A stretch of DNA of 64,000 nucleotides from Collybiopsis luxurians FD-317 M1 (lineage: Eukaryota > Basidiomycota > Agaricomycetes > Agaricales > Omphalotaceae), in contig KN834777.1 in the NCBI GenBank assembly GCA_000827265.1, positions 602,425 to 666,424 on the forward strand, written 5' to 3'. Under the pieces are notes generated by a model that had not been told where the DNA came from, ran no database searches, and was given only the letters and a program-made list of their open reading frames with translations. The position numbers and the translations under genes are program-made. Below are positions 25,872 to 36,108 of this stretch, in pieces. Within the stretch, counting starts at the first letter, position 1. Each line of letters begins with the position of its first letter.

Positions 25872-27897
25872 ATGTTCAACCGGGCGCATGATTTTACTAT
25901 TCGTGGGGGAACTTTCAATAATGCTGGCCGTGATTTGAATTTGAGTATATATGAGGAAAGAGGTGAAAGAGGCAAGTACGCGTGCATACGATGCACCCAA
26001 GACCTACACTGCTGAGATTGCACGCTTAGGACTTCGGTCATTGTACCATTACACATCGACTTCAGCTTCATTTGATGCGGGTGCACGCTATCCGCCTCCC
26101 CTTTGCCATCCAGGTACCCGAACCGCCATCTTGCAGGACTTGGAGCGCTGGGCAAATACACCCACAGGGCCAGGCAATCCTAAAGTTCGTTGGCTTTACG
26201 GGCCAGCTGGAGCGGGAAAGTCAGCGATCGCTCAAACCTTTACCCAGACGTGCGCCAATAATGAGACCCTCATCGGAAGTTTCTTCTTCTGGCGTTCGGA
26301 CTCAACACGTAATAACTCTTAGCGCTTCTTTACCACCATCGCTCTGCAAATGGCAATCGCGATACCGCGGCTTCGCGCTATTGTAGATGCAGCAGTCTCT
26401 CATAATCCATTTGTGCCTACGTCATCCATCGAGAGCCAATGCGACATTTTAATTGTGCAGCCATGGTGGAACTTGAAGGATCAGATTGACTGGGAGGCTG
26501 ATCAACGCGTTCCGATGAAGGCTCGAATACTCATCATCGACGGTCTAGATGAATGTTCCAATAGTCATGGTGAATGGCAGCGAATTCTTTCCGTGCTTGC
26601 GCAGATGGTAGAGAAGTACAGTCTTCCGCTACATATTCTAGTCTGCAGCAGGCCAGAGCCTCGCATCAAAGAGACTTTCAGTGGATTGGAGTTTAGGAAT
26701 ATTTGCCGGTGGATGGCCCTCGACGATACATATCAGGCTTATCAAGATATCCGAGTCTTCCTGGTGGATGGATTCCAGAAAGTGCTTGCACGTCATTCGC
26801 ATAAAATGGAGCATATTCCCTTACCTTGGCCGACAATGGGGCAGATTGAATACCTGGTACAAAAGTCATCGGGCCAGTTTATATATCCATCTATGGTGCT
26901 CAAATATGTGGATGATGATGGTGAAATCCCTGCAGATCGTCTCAATATCGTCCTGGGTCTCCATGTAGAGAACCATGAAAATGGGGACTTCCCATTTGCT
27001 GACCTTGATGCACTCTATCTGGAAATTTTATCCACTGTCAAAAATCCAGGCTTGATTATTCATGTGCTGACAGCTCGCATTGCTCTTCAAGAAGGGCTTG
27101 ACTCTACTTGGAAGGGATTCATTGACCTTCTAGGTATTCCTGTTGGTACTCTTCATGCAATTTCCTGTGGCATCCACTCTCTTTTCAAAGGTCCTTCACC
27201 TGTTGACTCTGACTTTGAGTTTGCTCATGCATCATTTGCTGATTTTCTGCTTGACCGCAGTCGATCGATGCATTTTCATGTAGACAAATCATTGGGTCAT
27301 GACTATCTTGCTCAGCGTTGCTTGGAGCTCTACAATGAAACCACAACATTGAGGAGTTATTGTGTTCAAAATTGGGCTTATCATTGTGTACTTGCCATTG
27401 GGAGTGAGGACTTGATAGATAAGCTTGACTCATTCCCAGTCTACACTGTGATCACTTCAACTATAGAGCCATATAATAGGTTTGGAACAGCAAATGCCGC
27501 TCGAGGTCGCTTTGCATTTGCAAGACAGTTATCTTTAATCTTTCAGATATGGCACAAATTCCAGGTAAGTGATCAGTCTTACGGAAACTGACCAATTGAC
27601 CCTGTAATCCTTACTTTTCAGGACAAATGTGGGTACCGTTTGCAGCAATACCGCGATCTATCTACAGCGGGGTTTACGGTCATAGTAAACCATCCCCGTA
27701 AACTCCAAAACATGCAATTCAGCATCCCTATTCAGTATCCTGATTCCTTAGTTTCAACCATCGCTAAGGGAAATTCTCAAGTCATTATCCGGGAAGTGAA
27801 GAATTGTTTGGACGACAAAATAAAAACTATTGTGCCGGAAAACTTCAGCTCCATGGAAATCTGTGAAATACGCCCGTTATCCTTTACATTACCATAA
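25872..27897 (+). pseudogene. NACHT-domain NLR-like NTPase, copy A (one in-frame stop)
   Basis: This is a fungal NLR-like NTPase, proposed by family to act in self/non-self or defence signalling. Exons by alignment with its two paralogues are 25872-25971, 26030-27564 and 27622-27897, giving 637 codons in frame. Exon 1 carries the short Gly/Asn-rich motif DFTIRGGTFNNAGRDLN. The NACHT core has Walker A GPAGAGKSAIAQTF, Walker B ILIIDGLDECS and the sensor block CSRPEPRIKE. The last exon holds YRDLSTAGFTVI. Two oddities: a TAG stop at 26320-26322, directly after RSDSTRNNS, where copy B has Gln; and a GC donor (GGCAAGTAC) on intron 1 where the paralogues have GT. Everything downstream stays open for over 400 codons, so the lesion is recent, or it is a sequencing error. 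With the stop, only about 130 residues ending after Walker A would be made. Confidence 0.85.
26320..26322 (+). other. in-frame TAG stop in NLR-like copy A
   Basis: The stop lies 96 codons into exon 2. The aligned codon in copy B is CAG-type Gln (RNNPQH). CAG to TAG is a single C-to-T change. The frame is open on both sides. Confidence 0.85.
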
Positions 27898-28634
27898 GCT
27901 ATATATGTAGCAATAGTATTCTTATTACAAGGAAGTGAACAGGAGAGCCATTTTTGAAGCTTTTCATTGATCGCAGATAATGAGAACATGCAATCTTTCA
28001 CACTGTAAAACAAGTTTACTTACCCAAGACTTGGACAACGAATGGCTGAACTTGAAGCTTGAACACCCCAATCTTTCTTCTTGAACAATGCAGCTCATCA
28101 GAATCGGCTAGTACTCAGGCCAGAGTGGTCTCGGAGGCTGGGTCCTCGACATCATTTGAAATTGGGAAATCATATTGACTTTGGAGAGTGCATGATTCTT
28201 CAAAGAATACATACCGTTCGTATGTACTGTACGTCCTATATATGGGACGGAAGGGCAGTGATCCCGACTCCCGGCGAGCTATTCCTTCTCAGCTCTAGAT
28301 ATGTTGCAATACCCAATATCGAAGAAGGAACGCCAATGCGACGAGAAAGAAAAAAAGAGAAAGATGGTCAAAAAAAAAAAAAAAAGAAAGAAGACAGTCA
28401 GTGTCTCGTGAACGAGTTGCATAGCCAATGACAACAACTTTTAAATTTCACAGAATCTGGTTTCTGATAACGAAGCACAATGAGCCACAAGAGATATCGA
28501 AAAGAGCACTTTTTCGGATGGATGACTCGTTAACATTACTTACAAAGAGTACGTACGACTACCCCCACTCCTCCAACAAAACCGCACTTTTTCTTCTTTC
28601 GAGAAACAGCAAAAACCACTCCAACATTTTTACT
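27898..28634. other. intergenic region between NLR-like copy A and CSE1
   Basis: This is tail-to-tail spacing. It holds a poly-A tract near 28369-28385 and a purine-rich stretch, with no supported gene. Confidence 0.45.
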
Positions 28635-31600
28635 TCACACCGAATACCCAGCCCTCGCAAGACCCTCCACAAAAGGCCTCACAGCCCCCGGCTCCCCCTT
28701 GCCCAACAACCCCATCAAAACCTCCCTCCCACCAAACTCATACCCCCCTCCTCCCCTCCCAAACAAAACAAACTGCTCCCCAAGCAGCTTCTGCGCATCC
28801 TCGCACCACCGCACAGGATCCTCAGCCGCAGCGTCCTCGGCAGATTCGGACGCGGCGAGCCGCGAGTAGGCAGCTTGGTAGCCTGCCGTTTGTTCTTCGT
28901 AGTCGATTTCGGTGATCGCGCCGAGACCAAGGGCGGCGCCGGAACTGGGGTCATCGGAGGTGGATTTGGCGGATGGAACGAGGTATTGGGGTTCGGAGAA
29001 GAGTTTAATTAATGCTTGGAGGGAGATGGGCCTACACGTCGTGGGAGGGGAGGGGGGTTAGTCAACACGCACAGGGGGAAGTTAAAGCAACCCTACTCAC
29101 CAAAACTGAACACTCGGTGCCTGAACCGCCAACCTACTCTGGAACAACATCCTCGTCATTCCCACCGCCGCCATCTTTCGGTCTTTGTGCGGCATTTTCG
29201 GTACGAGAGGTAGAACAAAAGTCGAAAGAATTTGTCCCCATAACCTACATAACGAGCGAACGAAACGTGAATAAATAAACCTCAGGCGTAAATGTGGGAC
29301 GTCGCTCTCGTTCGGACTCACCCCGGCTGAATACTATCAAACACTCCAATAATATAATCCGGGCCCAGCCCCTCCTTGTTCGACGCCATCACATACAAAA
29401 TGAAATGCGCAAACAGCCCAACAAACTTGTCGGTCTTGTTCCCCCCTGACATGCGGTTAAGAATCGTGAGTAGGACAGGCTTGAGGTAATCGGTCAAGCT
29501 GGGACTGTAAACGAAGCAGACGAGGAATAGGAAGAAGGCAAAGGGAGGAAGGGGGGAGCAGAAAGAGTCACAGGGTCAGTTACACTAGCGTATAAGAAAA
29601 AGCGAGCCAACCACTACTCACACATCGACACATCGCACAACGGCGATGAACAACTCGAAACCCCACTCATCATTAACCTTACTAACCACCAGCCTTTGCT
29701 GCAAAATCCCACTAATCGACCCGACCTGTTCATCGTTCTCTCATCAGCACGCAGTAGGTGATACAATTTTATTCATAGTTCACCCACCTGCCCACTATCA
29801 ACCATCCTCTTTGCATCCCTCGCCAAAAACGCTTTGAGCAACTTGACCAGTCCAGGTATAGACCCCTTCTGCTGCCACACAGTCGGAGTGAGAAGGAAAG
29901 GAAGAAGAGATTTATATTGCGGAGGAACGGGGTCTTGTCCGCCAGAGCTCGCCGACGTAGGGTGCAAAGAAAGCATCTGGGCGAGAAGTTGGAAAACGTA
30001 CGGGATGTATTCTACGGCGAGTGGGGTGAAGAGGGAAACATAGTACCCATGTCAGTAACCGAGTCCATGATTCTGCGCGAAAAAAACATACGATCGATAT
30101 CCTGCGTCAGAATAATAGTAAAAGGCTCGAACAACGTGCTCTCGAAAGTCGGTGTCGTTGTCGGGGAGCCAGCCGTGATGAATCTACAGGCATGGGTTAG
30201 TTACTCCCATTGTTTCGAGAAAAGAACAAGGGAACAAGCGAGAAACGAGAACGACGACCGGACCCATCCAACTCACCTCATCAACGCACTCAAACTCTCA
30301 AAAATATACTGATCAAACTTTGGATTACTCGGGTTCTTTGAGACCACACCAAGAATCGCGACGAGACGGTTGAGGACTTGTTGGAATGTCGGGGTGAGGG
30401 TCTGCCGCGCGGTGATGATGACGCGCATGACACCTGAGGGTTGGGAAGCGGAGCAGGAAGGAGGGGGGGAGAGATGGGAGAGGGAGGTGTAGGAAAGGGA
30501 GAGAATGGAGGGGAACGGAGGGAGGAGTAGGAAAGGGAGAAGAGGAGGGATAGAGGGAAGAGGGGGAGGGAAACGAAGAAAGGAACAGGAACCAAACAAG
30601 CCACAAAGAAAGAAACGAAACAAATCAACCATCAACATCACTTTTCATCCGAAATAAAAAAAAGAGGGGGGGTACACACATCTCATCAAATGATCATTCT
30701 CCGCAATCTTCTCCGGCGTAGGCCCCGCACGTTCAATCTTGGTCAACAACACCCCAATCAGGTGCGGTGCGAAATCGCGTACGTCGGTTTGTGTGAATCT
30801 GTAAAGCGCATCCCGAGAGAGGGGGGGGGGGGGGGGAATCAGTCAAGTCATATTCGCATTTAGGAGGGGGGGGATCAGTCAAGTCGCATTTCGCATTTGG
30901 GAGGGGGAAGGGGGGAAAAACACTCACAAAATCTGACCCTGCTGCCTAATCCCCAAAATCCTCTCCACAGCAATAGCCGCATACGTATACGTCACATAAT
31001 TCCTCGACTCCTCCAACGCTTTGATAAGGAGCGGTAGGACAGAGAGGAGTTGCGGTTTCGTCAACTGCGAGGGTGAGAGGTCAGAACACCGTGTCGAAAG
31101 GCAACAACAAAACAAAAAACAAAAAAGGATAGGAAAACAACCCAAACCCACCTGATTCCTAAACGCATTCAAAAACCTAATCGCATCCACCTTCAAAATC
31201 GGATGCACCCTACCCCCGTCCCCCTGCCCCTCCCCACTCTCCCCCTCCCTAGCCTGCAAATCCGGATACACATTCCCCTCAAAAAACCCAACAACATCCA
31301 CCATCTTATTCGTACTCGTCACACCCTGCCCAAACGTCCCTCCCCGACTCGCAACAGCCGTGATCAACCAAATCGCAGCATCCTTCGACTTCCACCTCCC
31401 CTCATCATCCTTCTTACTCTCCCCATACGCCTTCAACAACTTCTCCACCCACCCCCCAACAACCTTCGTCGTCTCAACCTCATACCCCTCCCCATTCCCC
31501 ACCAACGCCTGCAACACATCCGCCGCCGCCTGCCGTCGCGTAGCAGCCTCCGTCCCCGCCTGACTAACCGCCAAATAATCCAACCGGACATACTCCATCG

Positions 31601-32900
31601 GATCATCCTCGAACATCTCAACATCCACCTCGCGCAAAAACGCATTGGGGATGATCGCACCTTCGATTAGAGACGAGATCATTCCCGGGGAAGAGGAAAA
31701 GATGGATTTGTACACGGGCGATCGGGCAGATGTAGAGATGAAGCGGAGAGATTGGGAGATGAGGGTGTCGTAAGACTGAGAAGAGAGATCACCGGTTGAG
31801 GATGGAGATGCGGATGGGGTGGTGGGGGAGGATTGGTTGGAGAGGATCGACCAGACGAGTTGGATGAAGGTTTCTACGGCGGAGGAAGATTGGAGGGTGT
31901 CTGGGAATAATTTGATGAAGAGTTCGACGACGTTGAGGATGGACGTTTTGATTTGGGTAGGGAGCGAGGGTGTGGTTGAATCTGGCTACAATCAATCCAT
32001 CAGTCAACGATCAGAGAAAGATGCTGATTCAACTCACATCCTCCCTCAACTCGACCGGATCCCACCTCATAAGACCGGGGAAATATCCTCCATTTGCACC
32101 AAAGAACTCTAAATGGCTATCTTCAATGGCGGGGGGAAGATCTTGACACGTAAAATCGTAGTAAACTTCCACCAACAAAACCATACACTGCGCCAAAAGC
32201 GTCATCTGGTCTTTAGATTGACCAGGCTGAGTGAGAAGCGTGGCGGTTTGTCGAAAGAGTTGTAGGAAGGGTGTCATGAATTTTGAAAAGACGAGGTTGA
32301 TCTCGGTGAAGAGTTTATCAGTGCGGACGAGTGGGCGCCACTGACGGAAGATGGAATGACCGGTTTGAAGGACACCGAGATTGATGTTGTAGTCAGTGGG
32401 TGAGAGGGAATTAACGAGTTGCTGGATGGAAAGAAAGTTTCAATACGATGAAGAGAAGCAGATTACAAGACATACATCGATGAGATCTTCCCATTGGTGT
32501 GGAAAGTCGAGTTCGGCAATGAGCGATACGGATTCAGCTACCTGAGCCCGTACAGGCTTATCCGAAGGTGCTGAAAGGGCCAGCATCGCAGGCACAAGCT
32601 CAGCTTTTAGCGCCGCCTTGTCCTGATTGGCGACAGGTTGGACGTCCTGATAGAGCCTTTTAGCTTGAATCGCCAAAGTTACTAGTAGCCACTTACATCT
32701 TCCCATCTAGATTTTACGACATTTTTCAGATAAACACTTCCCGATAACCTTACAGCTGCATTCTGGCTATGGTCGAGGCAAAGCCTAAGGAGATGAGATA
32801 GAAAGCCAGTTTGGGTGCTGTACGCGTTCAGGCTCTGCTCAGCCTGTTTCCTGGTGTTCGGGTCCAGCGATGCAAGCAACAACTGAGGGAGGTCGGACAT
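28635..32900 (-). CDS. CSE1: exportin-2 / importin-alpha re-exporter (CSE1/CAS)
   Basis: CSE1 is a HEAT-repeat karyopherin that carries importin-alpha back to the cytoplasm with Ran-GTP. The N-terminal exon reads MSDLPQLLLASLDPNTRKQA, then CLDHSQNAAVRLSGSVYLKN and VVKSRWED, the classic importin-beta N-terminal pattern. The next exons give LSAPSDKPVRAQVAESVSLI and AELDFPHQWEDLID. Middle parts include FFGANGGYFPGLMRWDPVEL, FLREVDVEMFEDDPMEYVR and KVDAIRFLNAFRNQV. The C-terminus has ALGLGAITEIDYEEQTAGYQ, then AAYSRLAASE, and ends EGLARAGYSV before a TGA at 28635-28637. The total span fits a protein of roughly 950-980 residues with many introns; individual junctions were not all fixed. One intron carries a 15-base G run and a small tandem duplication (30820-30905). 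The gene is expected to be essential and constitutive. Confidence 0.9.
30820..30905. repeat. small tandem duplication with poly-G tract in a CSE1 intron
   Basis: Two units are adjacent: one with AATCAGTCAAGTCATATTCG then CATTTAGGAGGG, the other with GATCAGTCAAGTCGCATTTCG-like sequence then CATTTGGGAGGG. They are preceded by about 15 consecutive G on the plus strand. It lies between CSE1 exons. Confidence 0.7.
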
Positions 32901-34929
32901 GGTGAGCCACTCGATGCAGCGATGATGAAAGAAAGGAAGAAACGCGTGCAGATGGGCACGTGATGGCTATTGAATGGCACACGGACCCGGCGCTAAAATG
33001 ACTCAAGCATGATGAGAAGAACGAATTCGAACAGACAATGGAGGTGGCTAACTGTGGGGCGTGAACTGAATATGCCCGCGCAGCGTTTCTGGGGGAGGGT
33101 CAGGGAAAAGAAGGCTCCAATACAGCGCTGTTTTTCCTCTTACGAACACTCGAATACCTTGCTCGCCATCTTACCCCGTCCTCATCAGCGAGGTATCACC
33201 AGCTCATGTTACCGCAACGTTGCTGTGTCCTACTGTATTACTAGGTGTGGTGGCCTGCAAAACTCAAGTTTGAACGATAGACTGATCCTCCGATGTCGCC
33301 TACTGTCTTTGGAGGCGACGGTCATGATCACGGTCGCCCCGTTGCGGCGCCTATTTACTATGATGCCACGATTAATTTTGGGTCCGTCGCCTTCCTTCCG
33401 ACCGTGACATTAAAAAATCCAAAAAAAAAATCATGAAAATTTTCAATTCGGTCGCATGTATCACGGTCAAAATTTGGTCTGTCGCATTGCTAGAGACCGT
33501 GATGTTCACATGACCGTCGCTTCCATTCATAGAAAGACAGTATGTGGATTGTTTTCTTTCCTCGGCTGTGTATTATTCTGGATAGGTAAGTGTAAAGAAA
33601 AAGAAGAGCACTGACATTCTCAGGAATTAGAATCGAGACTCATCACGATCGCGCGCCCTCGATTTTTCCCTGGATCAGATTTACTTGAGGCCCTGCCGTT
33701 GGTAATGGGCCAACGCTGCCGCGTGGCAGGTACTCGTGCCCTGCGCCTTCATACTTATGTTATCCTCACAGGTTGTATGACATCACAAAATGGAATGCCG
33801 CCTTAATGTAGCTTAGTTCAAATGCCGCAAAAGCCTTGGAATTTCAATTGCAATATAATCCCATAACAGTCATACCATATACACCATTTAGTTTTGAGTA
33901 ATCAATATTATGAGACTAATACAAAATTGCCTGTCTAGGATCAGGCACGGAATTCCTCACCTCAAAAACTCGGCATTCCATTTCATTCCATGCACTCGTA
34001 ATCACTTCCTAAGCTTGCTTACTGCCGACAGTGTTCGGTTCACGCCTAGGAGTGGTGAGACCTCCCAAAATAAGCCATTTGTTCAATTCTCAAGGAGCAT
34101 CAAACTCACTAGGAAGCGATTTCTAGATTCAATGGGCCCAAGAATAAGCAATATGAAAATGCCCCATGCTCTTAGCCATACATGTGAGTCTTCCTACATA
34201 GGATTGATCTCGATGACTCCAAAAGTAGTAGTTTTTGTCAACCCTGAGTCATCCAGGTTCTAACAAGGACATCGACAAGACCGTATTGTATCTCATCTGG
34301 TTCCCCCCTTTACATGTATGAGTCATGACTGACTAAACCTTCCTTGGATCTTTGAACTCATGATTGCCATTTTGACACCTGAGTTACCACTATTCCTGGC
34401 ATCTGGTCACACATTTGACAGTAGAGAGTAATGAAAGATCCCCATAATAAAGGGTATAAACACGTAAAAGACACGCAGCCTCATCTAACGAATAAAATAA
34501 CAATGCATAGTTGGCATCCAAAATGTACCATAGGTATAGAGGCCCATGCCACCGGGCACGGACCCTTCCCCAAACATAGACCTTTCCCAATCATGGACCC
34601 TTTCCTGACCATTTCTGTATATTCTCAAGCATTCTAGCTCTCCAAGGTGGACTCATGGCGATGGCGTCTCCTTATCACGGTAAATGTACTAGTGTCAGCT
34701 GTTGTGTTCAAAAATCAAGGGTATATTTGATATTGATACTCACCTTGTTCGGAAACGAGGACCACAATTCAGTACCAGCTTGATAAAGCCCGTCAGTTTT
34801 TTCCACTTCTTCCCATTACCCAGACACTGACACTCAACCCCTCACTAGTCTTGGAAAACTACTCAGCCAAGGTAACATCCTCATCAGCGTCATCGGAATA
34901 AAATTCTAATCCGTAAACCTCGAAGAAAG
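32901..34929. other. intergenic region between CSE1 and the decarboxylase
   Basis: This holds the divergent promoter space of CSE1 (minus) and the decarboxylase (plus), plus a MITE-like element at 33311-33524. No supported gene was found. Confidence 0.5.
33311..33524. repeat. MITE-like inverted-repeat element
   Basis: The left end GGAGGCGACGGTCATG mirrors the right end CATGACCGTCGCTTCC. Internal CACGGTC/GACCGTG words are repeated in both orientations, giving a folded structure of about 214 bp with no coding frame. Confidence 0.65.
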
Positions 34930-36108
34930 ATGACCTCCGTCGGAACACTCAAGGCCCAGTTTGATAGATACCCTGATTTCCAAAAGGCCATGGAAACAGC
35001 TTTCGACAAAGTCAAGTCCTATAAACTAAAGGAATTCGAGATTTTTAAGATCAACACCTTCTCCGACTGGCTCGCCTTTATCGAAGGTATGCTCACATGG
35101 CGCCCTTCCGAAAACGAAGGCGGCTCCTACGTCTACATGAGCCTCTGTCTCTTTTACATCATCATCGACGAGATGGATCCTAATTCCCCCTGGGCACAAA
35201 GTCCTATCGTCCCTCAAACCAGCCCTCCCGATTACACTTGGCTCACCAGCTGGATCATCGGATATGCCAAAGAGATCGGCACTTGGATGGACAGTCCCGA
35301 GTCGCTTGACAAAGAGCTCCTCAAGACATTCTATAACGCACCTCGGTATCACATGCAGGATTACGAGCCTTGGCCCGGCACATTCACCACTTTCAACGAA
35401 TTCTTCCGCCGCCCCATCAAACGCGAGGTGCGCCCCATCGCTTCCCCCGACGACCAACTCGTCATCGCCAACCCAGCCGACTGCACGTTCTCTGGATCTT
35501 GGCTCGTAGACCAAAACGGCATGGTGACGTTCAAATCCGTCCCATGGCCAATTCGGCAATTGCTGGACGAGTCCTTGAAAGACTCGGACAAGAACGAATT
35601 CGCCGGTGGCTGCTTTGCTCACTCCTACTTAAACACAACCGACTACCATCGTCAGCATGCACCTTGCGACGGGGAGGTAATCGAGGCCAAGGTCATTGAG
35701 GGCATCGCTTATCTGCAGGTAAAGGTTGTAGCGGATGCCGATGGCAAACCGACGCTAGAGATGCGTCGCAAGCCATATCCCACTGAGAGCAACGATGTTG
35801 TCATGCCGGACGAACCTGGTTATCAGTTCCTCCAGACTCGTGGTCTGGTACTGATCAAGAACCCCGTGCTGGGTCTCGTTGCCTGCATGCCGATTGGTAT
35901 GGCTCAGGTCAACTCTGTAGCGCTGTCGGTTAAGAAAGGTGATTACTTGACAAAGGGGCAGGAGATCTCCTTTTTCAAGTTTGGCGGGTCGGATATTGTG
36001 TTGGTGTTCCAGGAGCAGGCAAAGGTACAGTTTATCGCGCATCAAAATCAGTGGAACCCCTTCGGAAAGGAGATTGCTGTCTCTGGGGCGACGCTGCCAT
36101 CTAACTAG
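34930..36108 (+). CDS. phosphatidylserine decarboxylase-like enzyme (PSDC N-terminal domain)
   Basis: This is a single-exon gene of 392 residues. The N-terminal third (from MTSVGTLKAQF through FSDWLAFIEGMLTWRPSENE) matches the PSDC domain found before the catalytic part of fungal PSD-like decarboxylases. The catalytic part has FNEFFRRPIKREVRPIAS, the HSYLNTTDYHRQHAPCDGEV block and, near the C-terminus, FFKFGGSDIVLVFQEQAKV. The Gly-Gly-Ser would be the self-cleavage site that makes the pyruvoyl cofactor; the residue after Ser is Asp rather than the Thr of the classic LGST. This family includes true phosphatidylserine decarboxylases and aromatic amino-acid decarboxylases such as PsiD, so the substrate cannot be fixed from sequence. 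The absence of a mitochondrial presequence or membrane segment favours a soluble, secondary-metabolism-type enzyme. GC-rich coding use suggests good expression. Confidence 0.88.
   Translation: MTSVGTLKAQFDRYPDFQKAMETAFDKVKSYKLKEFEIFKINTFSDWLAFIEGMLTWRPSENEGGSYVYMSLCLFYIIIDEMDPNSPWAQSPIVPQTSPPDYTWLTSWIIGYAKEIGTWMDSPESLDKELLKTFYNAPRYHMQDYEPWPGTFTTFNEFFRRPIKREVRPIASPDDQLVIANPADCTFSGSWLVDQNGMVTFKSVPWPIRQLLDESLKDSDKNEFAGGCFAHSYLNTTDYHRQHAPCDGEVIEAKVIEGIAYLQVKVVADADGKPTLEMRRKPYPTESNDVVMPDEPGYQFLQTRGLVLIKNPVLGLVACMPIGMAQVNSVALSVKKGDYLTKGQEISFFKFGGSDIVLVFQEQAKVQFIAHQNQWNPFGKEIAVSGATLPSN

Noticed and set aside
31203..31670. 155-codon plus-strand frame rich in Arg/Leu/Pro
   Set aside because: Antisense to CSE1 exons with strong third-position bias.
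35026..35622. 198-codon minus-strand frame
   Set aside because: Antisense to the PSD-like decarboxylase, caused by its codon bias.
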